Below, in pieces: positions 44,106 through 53,286 of a DNA stretch of 64,000 nucleotides (its first letter is position 1; each line of letters begins with the position of its first letter). Under the pieces are notes generated by a model, which saw only the letters and a list, made by a program, of their open reading frames with translations, did no database searches and was not told the DNA's origin. The position numbers and the translations under genes are program-made. This stretch comes from Salibacter sp031581065 (GTDB lineage Bacteria; Bacteroidota; Bacteroidia; Flavobacteriales_G; Salibacteraceae): positions 1-64,000 of the forward strand of contig NZ_JAVLBN010000010.1 in assembly GCF_031581065.1 (NCBI RefSeq). The letters run 5' to 3'.

Positions 44106-47100
44106 TCAATCAACATAAGGCCTTACGTTCTGATTGTAAACATCACCGTTGACGCGTTTTCCGTTTAGGTAGTAGAACTCCTGCCCCCACGGGTAAACGA
44201 GGCGAATTAGCTTGCGTCCTCTTCCATCTTCAACAATGACACTTTTCTCTACCTGGCGATAGCCCTGATCTATTGTTTCGTGTGAATATCCACTCGGATA
44301 TTTTTCAGCTAAATATTCCGGAGAGTTTTCTTTTATGCGCTGTAGTCTGGCTTCTCTTTCCTTTTCCTGTTTTTCACGCTCAGCTTTTCTTCGTGCAAGT
44401 TCCTCTTTTTGTTTTTCTGCCGCTCTCTTTTGGGCATCTTCCGCGGCCTGGTCTCTCTTAGCTCTCGCAGTAGCTAGCTTTTCCTGAGCTACCGGATCAT
44501 TTGATTTAACTGATAATGCCTGTTGATAATTGGAAACCGCTTCACCGTACTTTTCACTCTGCATAGCTTCATTTCCCTTGCTGATGAAATTGGAGTATTT
44601 ATCGTCTTTAGCCTGCTCGGCTGCTCTTTTTTCGGCCTTGCGTTTTAAGTCATCAATTTTGTCGATTTGGTTCTGAGGATAGTTGTCCTCACTATTCATG
44701 CTTATTGCTTGCTTGTAAAGTGTTTTAGCAGTGGCCCAGTTTTCATTTTGAAGTGCTTCATCAGCCTGTTTCACGAGCGAATTATATTCATCTTCTTTTT
44801 GCTCTTTTCTTCGCTGTTCCGCTTCACGTTTTCTTTTTTCAGCCTGCTCCATTTCAATCATTCTCTCCACTTCAGCAATTCGCTCCTTTGGTCCTGAAGA
44901 TGCGGGCTTCAAAGTCTGTGCCTGCCTGAAAAAAGATTTTGCCTGTGTCCAGTCTTTATCCAAAATAGCCTGTTCTCCCTTGATCATCAAACTGCTGAAT
45001 TCCTTATCGCGCTCCTCGAGTCTTTTCTCTTCTTCTTTCTTACGTTGTTTAGCAGCCTCTTCAGCCTCTTTCATGGCCTCGTTAGCACTTTCAATTTTAC
45101 CTGCCACCACATCGTTATCGGGCATTAAATTATCGGCTTGTTTGTAAAGCCCGATAGATTGTGAAAACTCTCCGTTTTCTAAAGCATCATCACCCTGTTG
45201 AATGAGGTCATCGAATTGTTGTTTGAGCTTTTCCTTTTCTTTTTCCTTTTGAGCCTGACGTTCAGCTTCAGCCTCAGCCATTTTTATTTTGTTGTTTACT
45301 TCCTCTATTTTCTTGGTCGGAACCTCAGCACCTGGTTTTAATTCTGCTGCTTGCTTGAAGTAAGATTTAGCTGCCTCCCACTCCTTGCGCTCCATCGCAT
45401 TTTCACCTTCTGTCAACAGTCCCTTGTAGCGTTCTTCAAGCTCTGCAGCTTGCTGCGCTGCCTCTTCTTTAGCAGCTTGTTTTTTCGCAGCTTGTTCAGC
45501 TTTCAGTTCCTTTACTTTTTGAATTTGATTCTTTGGGTACTCTTTTTCGGGAAGAAGTTCAGCTGCTTGCTGATAGTTTGCAGTAGCATTAGCCCAGTCT
45601 TTTTCTTCAATTGACTTGTCACCTTTTTCAATCAACTCGTTATACTGATTTTCAAGTGCAGCTTGCTGGCGTTCTTCTTTTGCTTTTTGCTTTTCGAGTT
45701 CTTCCTGTTTTTTGAGACCACTCTCGGCCTGGGTCATCATGCTTTTGAGTCGCTCACTTTCAGGGAAGAGAGAGCTGGCTTCATTTAGTTTATCCAGTGC
45801 AGACTGCCATTCTTCATTGTCAATTTTCGCTTGAGCATCAGTGAGCATTTGATCGAACTGAGCCTTTTTTTCTTCCTGTTTTTCACTGGCAGCAATGGCT
45901 TCGTTGGCTTTTGTGATTTGCTGATTTGGATAATCCTTATCGGGTAAAACTGTAGCGGCCTCTTCGTATTTTGAAATCGCTTCCTGCCATTTTTCAGCAT
46001 TCATCAACTCATCAGCCTGTTTTACCAGGCCATCATACTCCTCTTGTTTTGCAGCCTGTTCTGCGGCTTTTTCTTTTGCAGCTATCGCCTCATTCGCTTT
46101 TGTGATCTGCTCATCAGGATATGATTCCGATTCTTTAACCGATTTAGCTTCCTCGTATTTTGAAATCGCGTTTTTGTACTGCTCCTCTCCCATTAATCGA
46201 TCAGCTTCTTTCACGATTTTTTGATATTGAGCATCGATCTCTGCCTGCTGTTCTTTCTCTTTTTCCTCCTGCTTGAGGTTTTTCGCTTTTTGGATCTGAC
46301 TGTTAGGATAATCTTCATCAGGTTTTACCTCTGCTGCCTCTTCGTATTTGGCTACAGCTTCATCCCACATTTTATTGCCCAAAAGCTTATCCGCTTCCTG
46401 GATAATCTTGTCGTATTTTTCGGTCAGAGCCTGTTGTTTCTCGCGTTCGGCCTGTTCCTTTTTGAGTTTTTCAGCTTCAGCAATTTTATCTTTGGGGAGT
46501 TGTTCGTCTGGCTTTACCTTGCCGGCTTCCTGATATTTGGAAATCGCTTTGTCCCATTGTTTGTTTGACAAAAAATCGTTCGCTTCCTGAATAATCTTGT
46601 CGTATTTTTCATTCAGAGCCTGCTGTTTTTTGCGTTCAGCTTCTTCCTTTTTCAGTTTTTCAGCTTCGGCAATTTTGTCTTTTGGAAGTTGTTCGCCAGG
46701 CTTTACTTTACTGGCTTCCTGGTATTTTGAAATCGCCTGATCCCACTGACTATTAGACAACAAGTCATTGGCTTCATCAATGATGTTGTTGTACTTTTCA
46801 TTCAGAGCCTCTTTACGCTTGCGTTCGGCTGCAGCTTTTTTGGCTTGTTTGGCTTGATCGAGTCCCTGTTTTGCGGGAGGTGCATCGGGTTTGAGCTTGA
46901 TGGCTTCCTGATATTTTGAAATTGCTTCGTCCCACTTTTCCTTGTCTCTGAGTTTATCGGCATCAGCTACAATCTCATTGTACTGTTCGTCCAGTTTTTC
47001 AAGACGGAGCTGCTCTTTCTTTTGTTCTACGAGCCGTAGTTGCCTGCCCGCATAATCACGATCGGGGAAAAGCTCCTGCATTTGTTTGTACAGGTTTGTT

Positions 47101-47360
47101 GCCTCATCGAACTTTTCTTTGTCGAGAGCTTTATCTGCATCAGATTTTAAATCATCGTACTTCTCTTCTTTCTCCTCGAGTTTTTTCTCTTTTTCTTCTT
47201 CGGCTTCCAGTTCATCACCTATGCTTTCGAGTAATTCTTCTTCAGATTGTGCATAAGAACCGGAATTCGACAATAAAATAACAGAAAACGTTAAGGACAG
47301 TAAAAAGAATGAACGAAGTAGAACCTTGTTAATTTTAGAATTAATTTCCCTCTTGATCAC
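44106..47360 (-). CDS. Giant exported TPR/coiled-coil repeat protein
   Basis: The 1084-residue protein has a signal peptide (LSLTFSVILLSNSGSYAQ), an acidic coiled coil, about 14 tandem units of about 60-65 residues, and a unique C-terminal domain (YPSGYSHETIDQGYRQVEKSVIVEDGRGRKLIRLVYPWGQEFYYLNGKRV). Each unit has a TPR core of the type W(D/E)(E/Q)A(I)SKYQEA.xxKPD..YP..QI.KA followed by a Lys/Glu/Ala/Gln-rich helix. The best repeats (e.g. NKQWDKAISKYQEAGKVKPD) are nearly identical, suggesting recent unit duplication. Start is GTG. It is likely a periplasmic or surface scaffold; partner unknown. GGHTCTGACC is at 46422-46431. Confidence 0.82.
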   Translation of the reverse strand: MIKREINSKINKVLLRSFFLLSLTFSVILLSNSGSYAQSEEELLESIGDELEAEEEKEKKLEEKEEKYDDLKSDADKALDKEKFDEATNLYKQMQELFPDRDYAGRQLRLVEQKKEQLRLEKLDEQYNEIVADADKLRDKEKWDEAISKYQEAIKLKPDAPPAKQGLDQAKQAKKAAAERKRKEALNEKYNNIIDEANDLLSNSQWDQAISKYQEASKVKPGEQLPKDKIAEAEKLKKEEAERKKQQALNEKYDKIIQEANDFLSNKQWDKAISKYQEAGKVKPDEQLPKDKIAEAEKLKKEQAEREKQQALTEKYDKIIQEADKLLGNKMWDEAVAKYEEAAEVKPDEDYPNSQIQKAKNLKQEEKEKEQQAEIDAQYQKIVKEADRLMGEEQYKNAISKYEEAKSVKESESYPDEQITKANEAIAAKEKAAEQAAKQEEYDGLVKQADELMNAEKWQEAISKYEEAATVLPDKDYPNQQITKANEAIAASEKQEEKKAQFDQMLTDAQAKIDNEEWQSALDKLNEASSLFPESERLKSMMTQAESGLKKQEELEKQKAKEERQQAALENQYNELIEKGDKSIEEKDWANATANYQQAAELLPEKEYPKNQIQKVKELKAEQAAKKQAAKEEAAQQAAELEERYKGLLTEGENAMERKEWEAAKSYFKQAAELKPGAEVPTKKIEEVNNKIKMAEAEAERQAQKEKEKEKLKQQFDDLIQQGDDALENGEFSQSIGLYKQADNLMPDNDVVAGKIESANEAMKEAEEAAKQRKKEEEKRLEERDKEFSSLMIKGEQAILDKDWTQAKSFFRQAQTLKPASSGPKERIAEVERMIEMEQAEKRKREAEQRRKEQKEDEYNSLVKQADEALQNENWATAKTLYKQAISMNSEDNYPQNQIDKIDDLKRKAEKRAAEQAKDDKYSNFISKGNEAMQSEKYGEAVSNYQQALSVKSNDPVAQEKLATARAKRDQAAEDAQKRAAEKQKEELARRKAEREKQEKEREARLQRIKENSPEYLAEKYPSGYSHETIDQGYRQVEKSVIVEDGRGRKLIRLVYPWGQEFYYLNGKRVNGDVYNQNVRPYVD

Positions 47361-47444
47361 TCCTCGTTTTTCTTTAAGGCCCGCTAATTTATAAAAAGCT
47401 GGACAAGTAGGGTGTTAATTTTTAACATGATATTCTGTAGCGTT

Positions 47445-47452
47445 TATCTTTG
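47445..47452 (+). promoter_or_regulatory. -7 box for the 2OG oxygenase gene
   Basis: TATCTTTG matches TAnnTTTG and lies 20 bases before the TTG start at 47473. Confidence 0.5.
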
Positions 47453-47472
47453 CCAAATTATTTATTGCACAA

Positions 47473-48129
47473 TTGAAATTACAACAGCAACTCAAAGCTC
47501 CTGAGCAATTACTCGATAGGGGGCTGGCAAATAACCTTGCAACAAAAGGCTATGCTTTAATCGACTCGTTTCTATCTGAGGAAATGACGTTGGAGATAAG
47601 AGAGTATATCGATCGGTTGAGGATCAGTGAAGATTTGAAGAAGGCAGGAATTGGTACAGCTCATCTTCATCAGGTCGATAACAGGGTTCGTGGAGACTAT
47701 ATCAGATGGATTTCTCGAGAATCGAAAATTGATGCGATAAGGCATTATCAAAATCAATTACAATTTCTCGTTCAGTATTTGAACCGGTATTGTTTCCTCG
47801 GTATCAAGGATTATGAAATGCACACGACTTATTATCCGGTGGGAACGCATTATGAAAAACACATCGACCAGTTACAGGTCAATGGCAAGCGTGTTATTTC
47901 ATTTATTCTGTACCTCAACGATGACTGGCAAACGGAAGATGGCGGTGAAATTAGGGTTTATCCACTCGATGGATCTGACCATGAAGATTTGGCTCCTCAT
48001 AACGGCCGACTCGTAATGATGTTGAGCAACGAAACGCCACATGAGGTTCTGACCGTAAACAAACCGCGATACAGTGTTACCGGCTGGATGCTCAATCAAT
48101 TTGTTGATACCACTTTCGTTGGAGCATAA
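47473..48129 (+). CDS. 2-oxoglutarate/Fe(II)-dependent oxygenase (prolyl 4-hydroxylase-like)
   Basis: The 218-residue protein has the double-stranded beta-helix pattern of the P4Hc family: TTYYPVGTHYEKHIDQL (H-x-D metal pair), RVISFILYLNDDW, GGEIRVYPLDGS, then the distal His in NETPHEVLTVNKPRYSVTGWM, whose Arg would bind 2-oxoglutarate. It probably hydroxylates a protein or small substrate in the cytoplasm. It starts at TTG. Two GGHTCTGACC copies sit 64 bases apart, both in sense orientation (47971-47980, 48045-48054). A terminator follows. Confidence 0.87.
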   Translation: MKLQQQLKAPEQLLDRGLANNLATKGYALIDSFLSEEMTLEIREYIDRLRISEDLKKAGIGTAHLHQVDNRVRGDYIRWISRESKIDAIRHYQNQLQFLVQYLNRYCFLGIKDYEMHTTYYPVGTHYEKHIDQLQVNGKRVISFILYLNDDWQTEDGGEIRVYPLDGSDHEDLAPHNGRLVMMLSNETPHEVLTVNKPRYSVTGWMLNQFVDTTFVGA

Positions 48130-48130
48130 A

Positions 48131-48158
48131 AAAAGGGACCGGTAAACCGATCCCTTTT
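48131..48158 (+). terminator. Terminator after the oxygenase gene
   Basis: AAAAGGGA and TCCCTTTT pair with an inner CGGT/ACCG extension, followed by TAG; a T run within the stem supports termination on both strands. Confidence 0.75.
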
Positions 48159-48180
48159 AGTCAATTTATGAATCGACATT

Positions 48181-50430
48181 TTATTTTTTGCGCTCAGCGT
48201 TATTTTGTGACTTTGGAGCTTCCTTCACTTCTTTGATTGAAGGTTGGGCTGCTTTGTGAGTCTCTTCTTTGCTTTTCACAATTGTCATTTGTTTGAGCAA
48301 ATGTGAAGCGCCTGCATATTTATCGATTACGAAAAGGATGTAACGGATATCAGCAACGATTGTACGCTGGATTTCATCTTCAAAAAAGATGTCTCCGCTC
48401 ATCGCTTCCCAGTTTCCGTCAAATGCACAACCGATCAATTCTCCCTTGCCGTTGATAACCGGTGAACCTGAGTTACCTCCTGTAATATCGTTGTTGGTAA
48501 GAAAGTTAACACGCATTGTGCCGTCACTGGCAGCGTAGCGGCCGTAGTTTTTGTTTTCGTAAAGATTCACCAATTTGTCTGGAACGATGAACTCGTCATC
48601 AGTTGGATCTTTCTTTTCCATTACACCTTCAAGAGTTGTGTAGTAGTTGTAGTAAACGGCATCTCTCGGGTAATAGTCTAGCACCTGACCGTAAGTCAAA
48701 CGCATTGTAGAATTTGCGTTAGGATAATACTTTATATCAGGGTTCATTTCACGTAAACCGGCAATGAAAAGTCTATTACCGCGGTCGATCTTCGCGTTAA
48801 TTTGACGTGTCTTAGCAGATATTTCATTTCTGTATTTTGCGAGGAATGCTCCAGCTAAACGAACTGCAGGATCTCTATCGAGTTTTCTGGCCTTTGGTTT
48901 ATTGAGGAAGTCACGTAGCTCATTCGTATCAGAAAGCATTGATTTGCGGAAGATATAATCTGCAACATCGTGAAAGTTTGGCCCTTTGCGTTTCACGATT
49001 TTTTTGAAATACTCAGGCATGATATCTTTATCGATATCGTTGTAATAAATCTTGAGCAGCTCGGCTGTTACATCTTTATCGGTTGCAACATCGTAATCTT
49101 TATAAAAATCTTCTGCTTTCTTTTTTACTCGTTGAATTTGAGCATTTAGCTGTTTAGGATCAGGATCTTTTTGTTCCAAAATTCCGCGCATTGGCGACAT
49201 GTAATATCCCATCAACAAAATTTCAGAACCAAAAATGGCCTCGCCAAAATATGTTTTGGGGAGTATGTATTCTTCTAACTCTTCATATCCTTCATTGATG
49301 AGTTTGAGAGCATCACCGTATTTCGCTTTACGAGCAGGCTTTTTGTTTACCCATTGTTGGAACTCATCCTCAAGTTGTTTTTTCTTATCTATAACATCGT
49401 TATTCTTGATCTGCTCAGTTTGACCGATGAAATACTTGTAGTAATTCGATACACCGGCATATTTTGATGCGTACTGAATATCAACTTTTTTATCAGCATC
49501 CATGTGTTCTTTCATCACGTCAAGACGCTTACCGCGAATTTTAACACGAGCTGGCTGATCTTTGGTAATCGCCATTTCAACTCCTGTAGAGGTGAGGTAG
49601 CGATCAGTGCTTCCCGGATATCCCATGATCATCGCAAAGTCACCTTTTTCAACACCGTCAACTGAAAGTGGAAGGTGATATTTTGGCTCTAATGGAACAT
49701 TCTTTTGATCGTAATCTGCCGGTTCACCTTCCTGGTCAGAGTAAATTCTCAAAAGCGAGAAATCGCCTGTATGACGTGGCCACATCCAGTTGTCAGTGTT
49801 TCCGCCAAACTTACCAATGCTCGATGGTGGAGCACCAACCAGGCGAACATCTCGATATGTTTTGTAAACGAATAGATAAAATTCATTGCCACCAAAGAAA
49901 CTCTTAACGCTGGCATTGTATTCTGTGCCTTCAGTAGCTTCCTTTTTTATAGTTTGAGAAAGTTGACGAATCACCTGGCTTCTCTCAGCCTCGCTCATCG
50001 TATCCTGAAGTGCTTCGTTAATCTTTTCACTCACATCTTCCATTCGAACGAGGAATGAAGCTGTCATGCCATCAGCTTTGAGCTCTTCACCGTAATTTCC
50101 GGCCCAAAAACCATCTTCAAGATAGTTATGCTCTTCTGTTGAGTTTTGCTGAATAACACCGTAAGCACAGTGATGGTTGGTCAACAACATACCATCTTTT
50201 GAGATCACTTCAGCTGTACATGAACCTCCGTTCAACATTACAATAGCATCCTTCATTGAAGAATGATTCACACTGTAAATTTCTTCAGGGGTTAGCTTGA
50301 GCCCCAATTTCTGCATGTCTTCATAGTTCAGTCTTTCAATGAACATCGGTAGCCACATACCTTCATTGGCACGCGATGCAATTTGAAAACCAAACATTAA
50401 AACCAGTACTAATCCTACTATCCGTTTCAT
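48181..50430 (-). CDS. S46 family dipeptidyl-peptidase (DPP7-like)
   Basis: The 749-residue protein has a signal peptide (LVLVLMFGFQIASRA) and the S46 catalytic residues: His in GGSCTAEVISKDGMLLTNHHC, Asp near DNWMWPRHTGDF, Ser in GGNSGSPVIN. The specificity position 18 residues after the catalytic Ser (FDGNW) is Gly, as in DPP7 (hydrophobic P1), not the Arg of DPP11 (acidic P1). It removes dipeptides from imported peptides in the periplasm. It is monocistronic between the oxygenase and symporter genes. No GGHTCTGACC copy, only a near match at 49734. Confidence 0.93.
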   Translation of the reverse strand: MKRIVGLVLVLMFGFQIASRANEGMWLPMFIERLNYEDMQKLGLKLTPEEIYSVNHSSMKDAIVMLNGGSCTAEVISKDGMLLTNHHCAYGVIQQNSTEEHNYLEDGFWAGNYGEELKADGMTASFLVRMEDVSEKINEALQDTMSEAERSQVIRQLSQTIKKEATEGTEYNASVKSFFGGNEFYLFVYKTYRDVRLVGAPPSSIGKFGGNTDNWMWPRHTGDFSLLRIYSDQEGEPADYDQKNVPLEPKYHLPLSVDGVEKGDFAMIMGYPGSTDRYLTSTGVEMAITKDQPARVKIRGKRLDVMKEHMDADKKVDIQYASKYAGVSNYYKYFIGQTEQIKNNDVIDKKKQLEDEFQQWVNKKPARKAKYGDALKLINEGYEELEEYILPKTYFGEAIFGSEILLMGYYMSPMRGILEQKDPDPKQLNAQIQRVKKKAEDFYKDYDVATDKDVTAELLKIYYNDIDKDIMPEYFKKIVKRKGPNFHDVADYIFRKSMLSDTNELRDFLNKPKARKLDRDPAVRLAGAFLAKYRNEISAKTRQINAKIDRGNRLFIAGLREMNPDIKYYPNANSTMRLTYGQVLDYYPRDAVYYNYYTTLEGVMEKKDPTDDEFIVPDKLVNLYENKNYGRYAASDGTMRVNFLTNNDITGGNSGSPVINGKGELIGCAFDGNWEAMSGDIFFEDEIQRTIVADIRYILFVIDKYAGASHLLKQMTIVKSKEETHKAAQPSIKEVKEAPKSQNNAERKK

Positions 50431-50612
50431 GTTTAAATAATTTACGATTAAAGTAACCGAAAGTCCACAGCCAAAATGCTGTTTGATTTCAATTTTTCAA
50501 AAAATTTTGCAATGAAATGCAAGGGTAATAAATTTTCTAAAAACGGCTGCACAAAATGTGCTGAGCGGTACATTTACTCATTGTGTTGTTTTTTGTAATG
50601 GTCAGATCCAAA

Positions 50613-52499
50613 TCATGTCAACTGATCCCACTTTTTCAACCGGTTGAGGCCGAATGAAAGTCCTATTGCACCACCTGCAGCCAATACAGCATAGAGTTGC
50701 CACTCATTACCATGCAGCAAAAATGATCCCATTGCGAAAAGTGTACAATACGTGAGCAAGATGCCGCAAACCCAGCACCAAAGTCTCCAACGAAGCGATT
50801 GCTTGTTTTTGGTCCTAACCAGTGGATCAGCGAACCTTCCCCATGCGCCTTCGGGTTTTACACGGTCATAAAAAGATTTGATTTTCTCATCCGGCTCGGC
50901 AGATGTCACATAAGTTGTCACCAACCAGGCGATTGTAGTAAAGAGAACGGTAAACAAATACGGCCCTTTGTTCTCTACAAACTCTGCTCCCAGTTGTTCA
51001 CCAAGGATCTGACCGATAAAATAACCGATAAACGGAGCCACCATCGCAGCGATTTCACTCCAGGCATTGATGCGCCACCAGTACCAACGCAGAATCAAGA
51101 CAGCCCCCAATCCGGCACCGGCTTCAATAATAAATTCCCAAACTCCGGCAATTGTGTCGATCACCGAAGTAACCAAAATACCAACGAGCATCAACAAAAG
51201 CGTGGCAATTCTACCCGACAAAACCTGATTTTTGGAACTGTCTTTCGCGATAAACGGCATGTAGAGATCGTTGACCAAAAAACTGGCACCCATGTTCAAT
51301 TGCGTGGAAATGGTGCTCAAATAGGCCGCTAAAAAAGCTACGAGCAATAATCCGCGCAAGCCATCAGGCAGGTAATCACGCATGGCAAATACGTAACCCA
51401 ATTGAGGCTGAAAACTGTATTTGACCTGTTTTTCAATTTCTTGTTGTTGGTCAGATCCAAATTGAGCCATCACCTCACCCTCAGTCATTCCAGCTTCTTT
51501 GTAGGTCTCAATTTGTTGAGCGACTTCAGGTGACAGACTGTAGTGCGGATCGTAGAGCAAAATAGCCGCCAATCCCACTAAAATCCAGGGCCAGGGGCGA
51601 ACACAGTAATGCGCGATCTGAAAGAAAAGTGTAGCCTTTTGAGCATCCTGTTCGGTTTTGGCACTCATCATCCGCTGCGCGATGTAACCACCTCCACCCG
51701 GTTCTGACCCGGGATACCAACTGGCCCACCATTGAACCGTAACGTAAGTGAGAAATGCTCCAATCGACAAACTCAAGACCTGTAATCCGCCAGCGTCTCC
51801 AACTCGGGGAAATAAGTGAAAGTAGCTTTTTGGCAATTCAGATTTAAGATTATCAATTCCGCCAACTTCAGGAGATGAGAGCACTAGCCACGCCAGTATT
51901 ATGGTTCCTACCATGGCGATGAAAAACTGGACAGTATCTGTAATGGCAACTCCTAAAAGTCCTGATAGAGAACTATAGGCTGCTGCAAAAATCATAGCCG
52001 CAAAAACGTACCAAAGAACGGTTGAGCTATCGATACCGAAAAAAGTTTCGAGGAGTGCCGCAAAAGCCAGGTTTACCCAGCCGATGATCATTCCGTTCAT
52101 GAAAACACCTAAGTAAATGGCTTTGAAACCGCGAAGTAGTTTAGCAGGTTTCCCCGAATAGCGAATATCGATAAACTCGAGCTCTGTCACGATGTTAGCT
52201 CTTCGCCAAAGCCTGGCAAAAAAGAACACGGTTAACATTCCGCCCGACAAAAAACTCCACCATAGCCAGTTTTTGGAAACTCCGTTTTGGGCAACCATTT
52301 CAGAAACCGCTAAAGGAGTATCGGCAGCAAATGTGGTTGCCACCATCGACAATCCGGCAACGTACCACGGCAGGTTACGACCACCCAGGAAAAAGTCACT
52401 GATGGTTCCGCCTTTTTTGGTTTTAAACCGCCACCCGATGTAGAGTGTGAGCAGCAAAAAACCTACAATTATGATCCAATCGATAAGAGCCAGGTGCAT
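50613..52499 (-). CDS. Sodium:solute symporter (SSS family)
   Basis: The 628-residue membrane protein has about 13-14 helices and the SSS signature (DFFLGGRNLPWYVAGLSMVATTFAADTPLAVSEMVAQ in helix 1-2). A long hydrophilic loop (EVAQQIETYKEAGMTEGEVMAQFGSDQQ) sits in the middle. The substrate is unknown; the sequence gives no clear sugar, proline or sialic-acid cue. It carries three GGHTCTGACC copies (51005-51014, 51449-51458, 51700-51709), the densest set in the window, and another lies 4 bases past its stop at 50600-50609. Confidence 0.92.
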   Translation of the reverse strand: MHLALIDWIIIVGFLLLTLYIGWRFKTKKGGTISDFFLGGRNLPWYVAGLSMVATTFAADTPLAVSEMVAQNGVSKNWLWWSFLSGGMLTVFFFARLWRRANIVTELEFIDIRYSGKPAKLLRGFKAIYLGVFMNGMIIGWVNLAFAALLETFFGIDSSTVLWYVFAAMIFAAAYSSLSGLLGVAITDTVQFFIAMVGTIILAWLVLSSPEVGGIDNLKSELPKSYFHLFPRVGDAGGLQVLSLSIGAFLTYVTVQWWASWYPGSEPGGGGYIAQRMMSAKTEQDAQKATLFFQIAHYCVRPWPWILVGLAAILLYDPHYSLSPEVAQQIETYKEAGMTEGEVMAQFGSDQQQEIEKQVKYSFQPQLGYVFAMRDYLPDGLRGLLLVAFLAAYLSTISTQLNMGASFLVNDLYMPFIAKDSSKNQVLSGRIATLLLMLVGILVTSVIDTIAGVWEFIIEAGAGLGAVLILRWYWWRINAWSEIAAMVAPFIGYFIGQILGEQLGAEFVENKGPYLFTVLFTTIAWLVTTYVTSAEPDEKIKSFYDRVKPEGAWGRFADPLVRTKNKQSLRWRLWCWVCGILLTYCTLFAMGSFLLHGNEWQLYAVLAAGGAIGLSFGLNRLKKWDQLT

Positions 52500-52554
52500 A
52501 ACCGCAATAATACGATTATCACGTGAAATTTAATTGGATTGTTGAGGTGCTTTT

Positions 52555-53286
52555 TTACAAAAGCGATGTGATATCATCAACTCCGGGAGTGCGAGCAGCT
52601 ATAAACCCTTCAGCATATTTCGCATTGATACTGCGGCCGTATTGTGCAGCTCTACCTTCTAAAAAATCGATAAATGATTGCGATGAGATTGGTGTTTCCG
52701 GTTCTTTTGAATCTGATTTTTCTGAAAAGAATTGACTACTAAACGCTGCTATCGCTTTGAGTTTCGTATCCCATTCTGCAGAAATATCAACTACAAAATC
52801 TGGTTGTAAGTAACGATCCTGGATGTAGTGATACACAGCTTTTGGCCGCCATGGCTCAAGCGGTTCTCCATCCCACTCCATTTTGATTTTCCTCAAGCCG
52901 GAATAAAAACAAGCATCAGCGATGAGTTTTGCCGCTCTGCCGTGATCAGGATGGCGATCTTCAGGTGTGTTGATAAGCGCTACCTCAGGTTGAAAACGCC
53001 TGATTTGTGTGGCAATTTTGATAATGTTTTCCTTGTTGTACTGAAAAAAGCCATCATCCATACTGAGGTTCTCACGGTAACTAACTCCCATTATTTCAGA
53101 AGCCTTTTCAGCTTCCTCCATTCTAAGCTCAGGAGTTCCGCGCGTGCCAAGTTCACCTTTTGTGAGATCGACAACTGCAGCTTTTTTGCCCTGCTTTACA
53201 TGTTTGATAATCGTTCCTGAACAACTCAACTCAACATCATCAGGATGAGCTGCAATGGCCAAAATATCTACTTTTTCCTTCGTCAC
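52555..53286 (-). CDS. bshB1: Bacillithiol biosynthesis deacetylase BshB1
   Basis: The 243-residue zinc enzyme of the PIG-L/LmbE family has ILAIAAHPDDVELSCSGTI (zinc ligands His and Asp), GELGTRGTPELRMEEAEKA and the HPDHGRAA motif. The TRGTPE block is characteristic of BshB1, which deacetylates GlcNAc-malate in bacillithiol synthesis. bshA and bshC are not in the window. Its ATG overlaps the stop of the PorE-like gene by 4 bases, so the two are cotranscribed. Confidence 0.93.
   Translation of the reverse strand: MTKEKVDILAIAAHPDDVELSCSGTIIKHVKQGKKAAVVDLTKGELGTRGTPELRMEEAEKASEIMGVSYRENLSMDDGFFQYNKENIIKIATQIRRFQPEVALINTPEDRHPDHGRAAKLIADACFYSGLRKIKMEWDGEPLEPWRPKAVYHYIQDRYLQPDFVVDISAEWDTKLKAIAAFSSQFFSEKSDSKEPETPISSQSFIDFLEGRAAQYGRSINAKYAEGFIAARTPGVDDITSLL

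Noticed and set aside
44106..47360. Many overlapping open frames on the plus strand opposite the TPR gene
   Set aside because: They are Phe/Leu/Ser-rich mirror frames of the Lys/Glu-rich repeat and have no independent support.
44106..47360. DNA repeat array or CRISPR-like structure
   Set aside because: The periodicity is about 190 bases, lies wholly in one reading frame and encodes TPR units; there are no short identical repeats with unique spacers.
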